From: DVEG01 sp964405435
GTDB lineage: Bacteria > Cyanobacteriota > Cyanobacteriia > Cyanobacteriales > Oscillatoriaceae
DNA: 64,000 nucleotides
Assembly (NCBI GenBank): GCA_964405435.1
Contig: CAYOOD010000022.1
Coordinates: 1 to 64,000, forward strand
Direction: 5' to 3'
Notes under the pieces: generated by a model
Told to the model about the DNA's origin: nothing
The model's database searches: none
What the model saw: the letters and a program-made list of their open reading frames with translations, nothing else
Made by a program: the position numbers and the translations under genes
Part shown: positions 1 through 8,149 of the stretch, in pieces
Position numbering within the stretch: the first letter of the stretch is position 1
Layout: each line of letters starts with the position of its first letter

Positions 1-434
1 CCCTCTCCCCCTCTCCCCCTCCCCCCCTCCTCGACTTTCCGGGGCAGCTTGCCAAAATAGCAGCCTTGCGGCGCGAGTTGCCCCGATTGGTTTGGAAAAG
101 TGCCGGCATCTGCCGGGGAAAAGCAGCTTTGCAAGAAGCGATCGCCCAGGTGGAAACCTGGCAGGCAGAATTTGCCTCGCTTTCTCTCTCCCACTACCTC
201 CTCAATTTACAGCCCGAACAAACTGTCAGCTTCTCTTTCCCGGCTGCTGACGAACACTTGCGGACGTGGGGAGAAACCCGCAACTTACTTGATGTAGCCT
301 ACTTAATTCTCACGAGCGCGCTCTTTCGCGCTGAAAGTCGCGGCGGACACTACCGCGAGGACTTTCCCTCTCCCGATCCCAGTTGGCAAGTCCACACGCT
401 GGTACAGCACGACAACTGGTGGAAGTCCTCGTAA
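1..434 (+). CDS. nadB: L-aspartate oxidase, C-terminal part (5' end outside window)
   Basis: Reading frame open from the window edge (codon phase starts at base 3) to TAA at 432-434. The C-terminal fumarate-reductase/succinate-dehydrogenase-type domain of NadB is recognisable: LPRLVWKSAGICR, WGETRNLLDVAYLIL and the signature RAESRGGHYREDFP. NadB oxidises L-aspartate to iminoaspartate with FAD, the first step of de novo NAD synthesis. The FAD-binding N-terminus lies outside the window. The first codons visible form a C-rich stretch (bases 1-30) translated as Ser/Pro/Leu, which looks like an in-frame low-complexity insertion before the C-terminal domain. A TTG at 66 could be mistaken for a start, but the open frame upstream and the family length argue against it. 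Confidence 0.85.
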   Translation, partial: LSPSPPPPLLDFPGQLAKIAALRRELPRLVWKSAGICRGKAALQEAIAQVETWQAEFASLSLSHYLLNLQPEQTVSFSFPAADEHLRTWGETRNLLDVAYLILTSALFRAESRGGHYREDFPSPDPSWQVHTLVQHDNWWKSS

Positions 435-536
435 CCACTCGAGCTGAGAAATCCTTTACCCGTCCTCACTTGCGGGCCATTCTAGAGGCGCTTCGCGCGC
501 TGAAAGTCGCGGGTTTCTGCAAGCACGGCCTTCCTA

Positions 537-767
537 TCACTTCGATTCTGCCTTGTAGCGGGTTCCCCCGTCAGATTGCGTCGGCGGCTCTCCCCCTTTA
601 TCTGGCGGATCTTCTCCATTCAAAGTCACGGGCTCGATCGCAACCTCCCTAACTGCCACATCCGTTAATCCATTCAGTTTGACTGCTGCAGTTGCCATCC
701 CTGATACACTCATTGACGCCCCAACTACCAGAGCAATTATACTGGCTGATTTCAAGAAAGTACCCAT
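537..767 (-). CDS. small secreted protein of unknown function
   Basis: Predicted protein of 76 aa starting MGTFLKSASIIALVVGASM, a clear Sec signal peptide (positive n-region, hydrophobic core, cleavage near ATA-A at about residue 28). The mature part is hydrophilic and acidic, with a Pro/Gly-rich tail (EDPPDKGGEPPTQSDGG). The ATG at 767 is preferred over a start about 100 bases further upstream because it begins directly at the signal peptide and has a purine-rich AAAGGG upstream. No domain recognised. It lies alone, convergent with nadB. Probably a small periplasmic or released protein; the function is unknown. Confidence 0.6.
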   Translation of the reverse strand: MGTFLKSASIIALVVGASMSVSGMATAAVKLNGLTDVAVREVAIEPVTLNGEDPPDKGGEPPTQSDGGTRYKAESK

Positions 768-1100
768 AACACCCTTTACCCCCCAAACAGTCATCAACTG
801 TAGATAAGCCCCTTTGACTGTTATTCTATCAGTATATCCACGGAGGTGTCTGCGAAAATTCGCCAATTTGCCGTAAATCTACGACACTCTCAGATATCTT
901 TACAAAACTACACAAACTGCCAATTTAAACAAAAATTCTTAACAAGAAAGTGAGTATTCAGTCGAGAATTAGCCATCCAGTGTTTCTGAATGGCTGCCAT
1001 TTGAGAGAATTGATGTAAAGAAATGTAAAAAATTTAATTAAATTTTAAAATTTACGCGATCGCGACAGCACCTCCCAATCGCGCTAGCACGGCAATAAAT
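768..1100. other. AT-rich intergenic region
   Basis: No gene is seen. The stretch separates the small secreted protein from the GGDEF gene, both on the minus strand. It holds an imperfect hairpin at 971-995 and an A/T-rich tract at 1021-1055, and probably contains the promoter of the secreted-protein gene. Confidence 0.5.
971..995. terminator. hairpin, possible terminator of the CHASE2-GGDEF gene
   Basis: AGCCATCCAG and CTGAATGGCT form a 10-bp stem with one mismatch around the loop TGTTT. It lies about 105 bases after the stop codon of the minus-strand GGDEF gene. No U-run follows, so termination is only a suggestion. Confidence 0.35.
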
Positions 1101-3281
1101 CTACGCAGCTTCGTATCGGTTTTTACCGAGTTCCTTAGCTGCATACATCGCCGCGTCAGCTTTGTTAATCAAACTATCCACATCGCCAGCGTGCAGCGGG
1201 TACAAGCTCAGCCCGATACTGGCGCTGACTGAAATCGTGCATCCCTCTATCAAAAACGGCGCAGACAAAGTATTGAGTATTTTTTCCGCAACCGTAGCCG
1301 CATCTTTCTGTGCGGGAATCGCCGGCAGGATGACGGTAAACTCGTCGCCACCGAGCCGAGCGACGGTATCGCTGCCGCGCAAGCTGCTGGCGAGCCGAGC
1401 GGCAACCGCTTTCAGCAGCAAGTCGCCCATCTCGTGCCCGAGGGTATCATTGACACCTTTAAAACCATCGAGATCGACGAACATCAGGGCCACTAACTGT
1501 TGATTCATACTGGCCCATTCTAAAGCCTGACTCAAGCGCTCGTAGAACAATTTGCGATTCGGCAAGCCCGTCAGGGGATCGTGATAGGCGAGATAGCGCA
1601 AGCGGTCTTCGGAAAGTTTTAATTCTTCGTTAGAACGGGCGAGTTCCGTGGCGGTGCGTTTGAGTTCTTCCTCCATCCGCTTTCGCTCGGTGATGTCGCG
1701 GATGACACCGACTAGAAAAACATTGCCAGCAGCATCTCGATGCAGCGATCGCTTGGTCGCAATCAGGTGAGTATTGCCGCGAGCGTCCGTGAATTGTTCC
1801 TCAGATTCCTGTTCTTTCCCGCTATCGATAACCCTTTTGTCTTGATCCCAAAAGAAATCCGCCTCTGACTGCGGGAAAAAATCCAGCTCAGATTTTTCAA
1901 TTAATTGCTCGAAAGGATAGCCGATAAATTGACAATACGCTTGGTTTAAAATAATCCAGCGGTGGTTTTTATCTTTAACAAAAATTGGGTCGGGAATGGT
2001 ATTGATAACCGTCGATAAAAATTCTTTAGATTTCTTCCATTCCTGCTCGAGATAGGCAAAATGACCGACGATCGCCACAGCAGATCCGCCCAGAGCCAGG
2101 AGGGGCGGGACAGCGGGCAGCCACCAGCCGGCGAGAAATGCCAGATAGCAAGAACCAGCCAGCAGCACAGCAGCCAGCGCCAGACTCGGGACGAACCATT
2201 TCGGAGAACGGACGCGCCAACTCAGAGCAGCACCCACCCAGCTCCAGATAAAAATCCAGACCCATTCTAGGGGGTCTGGCCAGACCTGAATCAGGGCGCG
2301 CCCGTTGAGAGCGGCAGCGAGGATCTGACTGATGAAATGGGCGTGTATTTCCACGCCGAATAAAGGCTGCGGCGTGCTGTAGGGAGTGGGAAAAAAATCT
2401 TTCAGGCTGGGTGCCGTCGAGCCGATGACAACAACGCGATCGCGCAGCCAATCCAACGGCACCCGATCTTCAAGCACGTCCGCGATCGACACCAAGCGGA
2501 ACGGACAGCGCTGCGGGGCCTGCTTGCAAGAAGGCCCCCGATAATTCGCCAGAACTTGGTAGCCGCCCGCCTCCGCGTTCGCATACCCGCCGTCATTCGC
2601 CTCAAATCGCTGCAAGACAGCGCCGCCGAACTGGAGGTACTCGGAACCGGGAGTCAGTTGCGAAGTAATGCCCTCTGCCTTGAGGTACGATCTTGCCAAC
2701 TGAAGCGCAAAACTTTTGCGCGCTTTGCCGTCAACGTACAAGTAGAGCAAGCTGCGGCGCACTTTCCCATCCGAGTCCAGCACCAAATTGCTGAACCCAA
2801 CCTGGTCAGCAGGATTTAAGACAGCAGGCGGAGCAATACCCTGGTCGCTAGTCGGAGCAATTTTCTCGATCGCAACCACATTGGCAAGGCGGGTAAAAAC
2901 CTTTTTTAATTGAGCGTGACCCGGTTCGACGGGCTGAGAGCGATAAATGTCCAACCCGATCGCGCGTGCCCCTGCGGCGTGCAGCTTTTGCAGCAACTGG
3001 GCCATAACCGCATCGGGAATCGGAAAGCCGTACTGCTGCAAAGCCGCTTCGTCAATCCCGACGATCGCCACCCGCTCGTCGCGCGGTTCTGGGGGACGCC
3101 AGCGAAAACCCTGATCCAGGGCCGCCCACTCCAAGGGCTGCAATATGCCTGCAAAACGCAAAACAATGACAAAACCGGCAACCCCCGTAGATGTGATGAG
3201 GGCTCTGCGCCCTCCCCCGATCTTGTGCTTGAGTGTTGCCCAAAAAGAATATAGGGGGTGTCTGACTGGCTGCTCGTTCAT
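1101..3281 (-). CDS. CHASE2 - PAS - GGDEF diguanylate cyclase
   Basis: Predicted 726-aa membrane sensor. Order: one N-terminal membrane segment (about residues 28-45), an extracytoplasmic CHASE2 domain (to about 335), three further membrane segments (about 337-410), a PAS domain (about 425-545, with DPIFVKDKNHRW), and a GGDEF domain. The catalytic motif is intact (RLGGDEFTVILP, near residue 645), and a product-inhibition I-site RxxD (RGSD) sits five residues before it, so it should make c-di-GMP from GTP and be feedback-inhibited. No EAL domain. The ATG at 3281 has GGAG ten bases upstream; an upstream in-frame TTG at 3344 has no such site. The gene stands alone. The CHASE2 ligand is unknown. 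Confidence 0.88.
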   Translation of the reverse strand: MNEQPVRHPLYSFWATLKHKIGGGRRALITSTGVAGFVIVLRFAGILQPLEWAALDQGFRWRPPEPRDERVAIVGIDEAALQQYGFPIPDAVMAQLLQKLHAAGARAIGLDIYRSQPVEPGHAQLKKVFTRLANVVAIEKIAPTSDQGIAPPAVLNPADQVGFSNLVLDSDGKVRRSLLYLYVDGKARKSFALQLARSYLKAEGITSQLTPGSEYLQFGGAVLQRFEANDGGYANAEAGGYQVLANYRGPSCKQAPQRCPFRLVSIADVLEDRVPLDWLRDRVVVIGSTAPSLKDFFPTPYSTPQPLFGVEIHAHFISQILAAALNGRALIQVWPDPLEWVWIFIWSWVGAALSWRVRSPKWFVPSLALAAVLLAGSCYLAFLAGWWLPAVPPLLALGGSAVAIVGHFAYLEQEWKKSKEFLSTVINTIPDPIFVKDKNHRWIILNQAYCQFIGYPFEQLIEKSELDFFPQSEADFFWDQDKRVIDSGKEQESEEQFTDARGNTHLIATKRSLHRDAAGNVFLVGVIRDITERKRMEEELKRTATELARSNEELKLSEDRLRYLAYHDPLTGLPNRKLFYERLSQALEWASMNQQLVALMFVDLDGFKGVNDTLGHEMGDLLLKAVAARLASSLRGSDTVARLGGDEFTVILPAIPAQKDAATVAEKILNTLSAPFLIEGCTISVSASIGLSLYPLHAGDVDSLINKADAAMYAAKELGKNRYEAA

Positions 3282-3603
3282 TAGCGGAATTCTCCAGCAG
3301 TCGGTTAGGATGACACCCAGATATCTCAAGTGTTTGCCAGCCAATTATGATAGCGCGTCAGAAAAGTGGCACTGAGGGGCTGGCAGTTTGCTGAATGCGA
3401 GAAAGTTAAAAATAGAGTTTCCGCGTCCAAGCGCTTGCATCTGGAGAGTTTGCAAAAGTTTTTGGCAGTTTTTTTCCGCGAGCAGCCGAGAATAGCGATT
3501 TTTGGCTGGCGCGTCGGTCGCCAGTAGACGGCACCGCCAGCCCCCGATCGCCGCCTTTGGAAGCCGCAGCGATAAACTGTAGCGTTTTCTGCGCTTGTCG
3601 TGC
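3282..3603. other. intergenic region, no gene seen
   Basis: About 320 bases upstream of the CHASE2-GGDEF gene. No supported ORF, RNA or repeat. It must contain that gene's promoter; no clear -10/-35 pair stands out. Confidence 0.4.
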
Positions 3604-3888
3604 TTAAGGAGATTTACTGGACTTGTCGCCGGAGAGCGGCGCGGCTGAGGAGCCAGAATAATCGGCGATCGCGAAAATATAAACAGCGTGAGCTAACACG
3701 AGCAGCAGCCAAGAGCCCGTCACCCACGGAGTCCAAGACCAGGGTTCTGACTGCAAATTGCGAAAAAACCAAGCCCCTGAATTGCACGCCGCAAAGATAG
3801 CCACATGCAAAGCAAAATTCATCCGATCGTCCAGGCGTCGGTAGTCAGGGTCGTTCCGGTCGGGTTGGCGAGGCCAGCGAGGAGGCAT
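3604..3888 (-). CDS. 2TM domain protein
   Basis: Predicted 94-aa protein starting MPPRWPRQPDRNDPDYRRLD. It has the 2TM arrangement: a charged N-terminus with RxxDDRMNFxxH, then two membrane segments (ALHVAIFAACNSGAWFF and WVTGSWLLLVLAHAVYIFAI), then a short Ser-rich tail. The ATG at 3888 has AAAGG nine bases upstream; the frame runs 36 codons further, but that extension looks unlike the family. Similar small 2TM proteins are common in cyanobacteria and sometimes fused to signalling proteins. Function unknown. It diverges from the following membrane-protein gene. Confidence 0.65.
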   Translation of the reverse strand: MPPRWPRQPDRNDPDYRRLDDRMNFALHVAIFAACNSGAWFFRNLQSEPWSWTPWVTGSWLLLVLAHAVYIFAIADYSGSSAAPLSGDKSSKSP

Positions 3889-4073
3889 AGAGAACCTTTG
3901 GAAAAAAGAATCGGCACGGCTAGCGCGCTCGATCGATTTTAAAGCTTTCCCGGCTGTGCGACTGACATCGCGGTTGGAGATAACTTGTTGTAACAACTAG
4001 GTTGGCAATGCAGGCAGTAGCGTTAGAATGCAGATAAAGACCCTCAATATCCCCTCCACCCAGGACGTGTGTT

Positions 4074-4604
4074 GTGACTGCCTCGCGATTCCTGCGCAAA
4101 GCCTCTCTCAAGCGAGCCACCTATCTCGCGATCGTGGCGCTTCCCGATGAAGCCTCCGCTTTCCAAGCCTACCGCTTGCTGCAATATCACGGCATTTCGC
4201 CAGAACATCTGGCCATTGTCGGAGAAGGCTACAGCTCCCCCGATCGCGTGGGTTTGCTAGAGCCGATGCACATCGCCCTCAGCAAAGCCCGCAGTTTTGC
4301 CAAAATTAGCGGATCTTTGGGCGCGGCAATCGGTTTAGTGCTGTTTGTCGCCTTAAAAGTCAGCCTCCAGATGTCCCTGACTTTCAGTTTGATAGCCGTC
4401 ATCCCATCGGCTGCGATCGTGGGAGGATTTTGCGGGGCTTTCTTGGGAGCTCTATTTGGCTTCCTAGGAGAAGGCAGCACCGCCGGAATTTACCACCACC
4501 ACCTGCGACAGGGGCATTACTTGCTGATGATGGAAGGGCCAGAAAAGCTCGTCCGCTTGGGACAGGAAGTTCTCAAGCAGTATTGCGTCCCGAAAGCCCG
4601 TTGA
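4074..4604 (+). CDS. conserved membrane protein, stress-protein-like
   Basis: Predicted 176-aa protein with a GTG start (AGGA nine bases upstream). The N-terminal part (ATYLAIVALPDEASAFQAYR) resembles the small ferredoxin-like domain of general-stress/DUF1269-type proteins. A Gly-rich hydrophobic core of two or three membrane segments (SGSLGAAIGLVLFVALKVSL through GGFCGAFLGALFGFLGEG) follows, then a hydrophilic tail resuming the domain (YHHHLRQGHYLLMMEG). Such proteins sense or respond to stress, but no activity is established. It reads divergently from the 2TM gene. Assignment is by architecture only. Confidence 0.6.
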   Translation: MTASRFLRKASLKRATYLAIVALPDEASAFQAYRLLQYHGISPEHLAIVGEGYSSPDRVGLLEPMHIALSKARSFAKISGSLGAAIGLVLFVALKVSLQMSLTFSLIAVIPSAAIVGGFCGAFLGALFGFLGEGSTAGIYHHHLRQGHYLLMMEGPEKLVRLGQEVLKQYCVPKAR

Positions 4605-4933
4605 ATGCGGAGTTTTGAAAAAAATAAATCGTTTTTCAGTCTGTTGATTAAAATCTGTTGTTTGTCCCGATCGCCCCGATCGCTCCTTTGTCCCTCGGCG
4701 CTGGATTCACCCCCCAAAAACCAAAAATAAATGCCCCGGCTGTGGCTCTCCCGACTCCTTGGTGATAAGAAAAACTAATATTTTTGGTGAAAGCCTTGCA
4801 GGAAAAGCATTTTCCATGCCATGAGCCATAAGCCATAAGCCCGGAAAAGCCCGGTTTTCCACCACAAAGTCAGGAGAGCCCCGGCTGTTTTTCGATCGCT
4901 CGCAAATACAGCCAGAGGGCACGAGCGCGCTGC
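4605..4933. other. convergent intergenic region with short repeats
   Basis: Lies between two convergent genes. It contains short imperfect direct repeats, notably GCCATGAGCCATAAGCCATA around 4817-4837 (a heptamer-type repeat), and several CGATC-rich tracts. No gene supported. Confidence 0.45.
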
Positions 4934-5455
4934 TTATTCCTGAATCTGATAGTCGCCCGACTTGCCGCCCGTCTTGCTCAGCAGCCGAATGCACTCGATC
5001 TGAATGGACTTTTCGATCGCTTTGGCCATGTCGTAAAGCGTCAGAGCCGCCACAGAAACAGCAGTGAGGGCTTCCATCTCCACCCCCGTTTCTGCCTTTG
5101 TCACCACCTCCGCCAGAATCTCATACCCGGGCAGGTGGGGATCGGGCATCAACTGCACGCTGACTTTTTGCAGCGGCAAGGGATGGCACAGGGGGATTAA
5201 CTGAGCCGTCTGCTTGGCAGCCATAATGCCGGCGAGGCGTGCCGTTCCCAAAACATCGCCTTTTGGCGCGTTGCCCGCTTCGATCGCCTCAAAAGTCGCC
5301 TGCGACATCCGCACCCGAGCGGCGGCGACGGCTTCTCGGCGAGTCGCCTGCTTGGCGGATACGTCCACCATATTCGCTTGGCCACTGGCGTCTAAATGGG
5401 ACAGTTGACCTTCTCCAGAAAAATTTGAAAAATTTGAAAAAAGCTCTTGCGTCAT
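4934..5455 (-). CDS. moaC: cyclic pyranopterin monophosphate synthase MoaC
   Basis: Predicted 173 aa, slightly longer than the usual ~160 because of an N-terminal SNFSNF stretch. Family hallmarks are complete: LSHLDASGQANMVDVS at the N-terminus, KGDVLGTARLAGIMAAKQT, the active-site segment LIPLCHPLPL, AETGVEMEALTAV, and the C-terminal GGKSGDYQ. MoaC converts the MoaA product into cyclic pyranopterin monophosphate in molybdenum cofactor synthesis. No other moa gene is nearby in the window. Confidence 0.95.
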   Translation of the reverse strand: MTQELFSNFSNFSGEGQLSHLDASGQANMVDVSAKQATRREAVAAARVRMSQATFEAIEAGNAPKGDVLGTARLAGIMAAKQTAQLIPLCHPLPLQKVSVQLMPDPHLPGYEILAEVVTKAETGVEMEALTAVSVAALTLYDMAKAIEKSIQIECIRLLSKTGGKSGDYQIQE

Positions 5456-5528
5456 TTTCTGAGGCTGTGCTACTATATATTTTCGTGAGGAAAGAAAGCG
5501 AAACGCTAAAAGCCGAACGAAATCACAG

Positions 5529-5602
5529 GGGCCCGTAGCTTAGTGGATTAGAGCGTGTGGCTACGGACCACAAGGTCGGGGGTTCGAGTCCCTCCGGGCC
5601 CG
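5529..5602 (+). tRNA. trnR-ACG: tRNA-Arg (ACG)
   Basis: Full cloverleaf of 74 nt: acceptor GGGCCCG pairs with CGGGCCC, D-stem GCTT/GAGC, anticodon stem TGTGG/CCACA with loop CTACGGA (anticodon ACG, read as ICG), T-arm GGGGG-TTCGAGT-CCCTC and discriminator G. The 3' CCA is not encoded. It is followed directly by an inverted repeat (5613-5674). Confidence 0.97.
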
Positions 5603-5612
5603 TTAAATAAAG

Positions 5613-5674
5613 TGAAGAGTGAAGAGTGTTGAATGTGGAGTAAAAACTCTCAGTTCAAAACTCTTCACTCTTCA
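5613..5674. repeat. 15-bp perfect inverted repeat built of a short tandem repeat
   Basis: TGAAGAGTGAAGAGT (5613-5627) is repeated exactly in inverted orientation at 5660-5674 with a 32-base loop. Each arm is itself two copies of a GAAGAGT-type heptamer. It lies between tRNA-Arg and the convergent MFS gene and could serve as a two-way terminator. Confidence 0.75.
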
Positions 5675-5682
5675 TTTTAAAT

Positions 5683-6936
5683 TCACAATTGATTCAAGGC
5701 GTAGACATCTCGTTCGCGACCGATCGCAAACTTGAGCGAGTGGCGCAAATTTTTGCTCGACTGGGTGAGGAAGGTAAAAAAAGCCACCACAGCCAGAAGG
5801 GCGCAGATCGCAAACATATTTCGCAAACCCACCACCTCGGCGATCGCGCCCAAAGTCGGCCCCGCGATCGCCATTCCGAAGTCAAACCCGCCCACGCAAA
5901 TCGAGAAAAACTGACCGCGCTGTTTGGGCAAACACCGGTCGGAGATGAGCGCGACAACAGAAGGGAAGAGCGTACCCGCCCCCGCACCTTCCAGCAGCGC
6001 CGCGACAACAAAATCCGTGCGGCTGTGGGCGTTCCACAGCGCCAGCATTGCCACAACGTAGCAGGCGAGCGCGCCAGTGATAAAGACCCCGCGCCCGTAG
6101 CGATCGGACGCCCGCCCCGTCAGCAAGCGGACGCTAAAACTGGCAACGGCAGCACAACTGTAAAACAAACCGGGATTGAAGTTAACTTTGGTTTCTTCAA
6201 GAAACAAAGGCACGAAGGTACTGAACGTGCCAAAAATTAACCCGACGAGCAGCATCACCAGGGTGGGGATGCGAAGGCGATCGCTCCACAACACCTGCCA
6301 GAATGACTCTTCTGGCGCTGACTCGGCGGCTAAATGGCCGGCAGATTGGGCCTGGATTTCGGCAGTCGGTTCTGCGATCGGCAGGTTCCCCAACGTGCTG
6401 AAAAATCCCAAGGCTGCAGCCATCAAAAAAAGAGGCGAATAGCCCGCTTTCTCCAGCAAAAATCCCCCCAGCGCCGGTCCGACTGCCACGCCAATCGGCT
6501 GAACCAAACTCATGTAGCCGATCAATTCCCCCCGCTGTCTGGGTGGGGATAAATCGGCGACGAGGGCGCTGTAGGCGGTGGTATAGGCGGCAATGCTGAT
6601 GCCGTGAAATGCCCGCAACACCATCAACAGGGGAATCGAGTGAACAATCAGATAGCCAAACGGGGCGATCGCCGACACCCCCGTTCCCAAAAGCAAAACC
6701 ATCTTCCGTCCCCGCCGGTCTGCCATTGGCCCCAGCCAAATTCGAGACGGCAGCAGCCCCAGGGCAAACGCCCCGATCACCAAACCAATCTCTTGTTTAT
6801 TACCGCCTATATGCTGGACGTACAGCGGCAGTGTTGGCAGTAAAGAACCCATACCAGACCAAAACAGCAAGCTTGCTGCGGCTAAAATCAGCAGGCTGCG
6901 TCGTCTGTGCGGTTCAAGCGTGCTAAAAACTTTCAA
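5683..6936 (-). CDS. major facilitator superfamily transporter
   Basis: Predicted 417 aa with twelve hydrophobic segments. The MFS loop 2-3 motif is present (GPMADRRGRKMVLLLG, about residues 69-84), with a related copy after TM8 (LTGRASDRYGRGVF). A longer hydrophilic loop with AESAPEESFW separates the two halves. The frame starts at a TTG (6936) with GGGGAAG about a dozen bases upstream; no in-frame ATG lies before the first membrane segment, so the TTG is probable. Substrate cannot be told; the closest resemblance is to drug/sugar efflux-type MFS. Monocistronic. Confidence 0.85.
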   Translation of the reverse strand: MKVFSTLEPHRRRSLLILAAASLLFWSGMGSLLPTLPLYVQHIGGNKQEIGLVIGAFALGLLPSRIWLGPMADRRGRKMVLLLGTGVSAIAPFGYLIVHSIPLLMVLRAFHGISIAAYTTAYSALVADLSPPRQRGELIGYMSLVQPIGVAVGPALGGFLLEKAGYSPLFLMAAALGFFSTLGNLPIAEPTAEIQAQSAGHLAAESAPEESFWQVLWSDRLRIPTLVMLLVGLIFGTFSTFVPLFLEETKVNFNPGLFYSCAAVASFSVRLLTGRASDRYGRGVFITGALACYVVAMLALWNAHSRTDFVVAALLEGAGAGTLFPSVVALISDRCLPKQRGQFFSICVGGFDFGMAIAGPTLGAIAEVVGLRNMFAICALLAVVAFFTFLTQSSKNLRHSLKFAIGRERDVYALNQL

Positions 6937-7147
6937 AGCGCTTTCTTCCCCGTTAAAGGATGGGAGCTATAAGAGGCTGTGGGGATCGCCCTCCCTCTCT
7001 TTATCCTAGTGTGCCCCAGCCTAGTTTGTTAAGCAATATTGCGCTTTTTAATTTTTGCGTCGCGTTTCTTCACAAAAAAACCAAAGTAAAGTGAGAAACA
7101 AGCGCGAGAAAATCTAGATCGCTTTTTTCCACAGACCGGAACTCGCC

Positions 7148-7714
7148 CTAAGCCGCATTCAACCCTTGCAAATACGCCACGCGCTGCCGCCAAGCCTCGC
7201 GCAACCGTTCCAGCAGGTGGGGAAACCGCGCCCACAAAGCATCGTGCTGCCGTACCAACGGCTCGACTGCCTTCAAAAACGCAATGCTCGTATTGTGAAT
7301 CACCGCTTCTAGGGCGGTTGCAAAGTCTTCTGCTTCTACTGCGCGGGGCTTGCAGTGTTCCAACTGGGCGCGGCGGCAGGATAAACGATCGCGCAACTCT
7401 TCCCGTACCGCTTCAGAATAAATATCTGAATACTTGACAAACTCGGCTTCTAGGGATTTCGCCAAGGCACACAGGCGACGCCAGCCCTTACAAGTATCGA
7501 TCGCCTCCCGCAGCCTCGGAAGCCACGTTGACAGGCGGCGAAAGCTGAAAGTGATGGGGAGCATTCCATCGCGCGTTACCCAGCCGCCAAAGCGCCAGTG
7601 ATAAATTTTCAGAATCCTTTCTACAGGCGTATTCGTCAGTGCAGAGATTTCAGCCCGGGGGAAAGGCAGGGTTTTCGGCTGAACGAAACAGGGTAGGGGA
7701 ATTGCGTTGGCCAT
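7148..7714 (-). CDS. hypothetical cyanobacterial protein
   Basis: Predicted 188 aa starting MANAIPLPCFVQPKTLPFPR. Mostly helical and basic, with many Arg, Trp and Leu (for example RFPHLLERLREAWRQRVAYL at the C-terminus). No membrane segment, signal peptide or known domain recognised. An N-terminal helix-turn-like region (RAEISALTNTPVERILKIYH) is followed by a WRFGGW motif. The ATG at 7714 is chosen; a GTG at 7771 would add 19 very charged residues. Codon use and HIP1 sites are like the neighbours. No function can be given. Confidence 0.55.
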   Translation of the reverse strand: MANAIPLPCFVQPKTLPFPRAEISALTNTPVERILKIYHWRFGGWVTRDGMLPITFSFRRLSTWLPRLREAIDTCKGWRRLCALAKSLEAEFVKYSDIYSEAVREELRDRLSCRRAQLEHCKPRAVEAEDFATALEAVIHNTSIAFLKAVEPLVRQHDALWARFPHLLERLREAWRQRVAYLQGLNAA

Positions 7715-8149
7715 TTTTTTGTCTCTCTGTTGCTTGGCACGTTCCCTTACAAAGGCGTTAGCATGGCCCACTTCAACTTTTTGAGGTGTCGGGACGGCTA
7801 GAGAGAAAATATCATTCTTGCTAGCTTCCGGACTGTTGGTAAGTCTGTGAACACCATAGGCCGCTCCAAGCTGCTTTAAGCTTCAGAGTGGTTGTAAAAC
7901 TAAGCCCCGTTGGGTTTTCGGTTGATTTGACGCTGCAAATTTCACCGATTGCCCTATTATATGCTGCCTTCTGGAAAGTGGGAAAAAGACTTTACAATTT
8001 TTTACACTTTTCGGAAGTGGGGAGAGCGCGACGCGGAGGAGAGGACTGCACGGAGTGAGTCCCTAACTCGACTGGCGACAGAGAAGCGATCGGGAAAACC
8101 GCCCTGAATAGCCGCGCATCCGTGCTGAAATCCGCGTCGAACCCTCCCC
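7715..8149. other. intergenic region, no gene seen
   Basis: About 435 bases without a supported ORF. It holds AAGCTGCTTTAAGCTT near 7869-7884 and an AT-rich stretch at 7985-8010. It lies upstream of the minus-strand hypothetical gene and downstream of the glycosyltransferase gene. Confidence 0.4.

Noticed and set aside
328..511. A 17-base repeat CGCGCTGAAAGTCGCGG at about 328 and 497
   Set aside because: One copy lies inside conserved nadB sequence and there is no third copy, so it may be chance or a small duplication.
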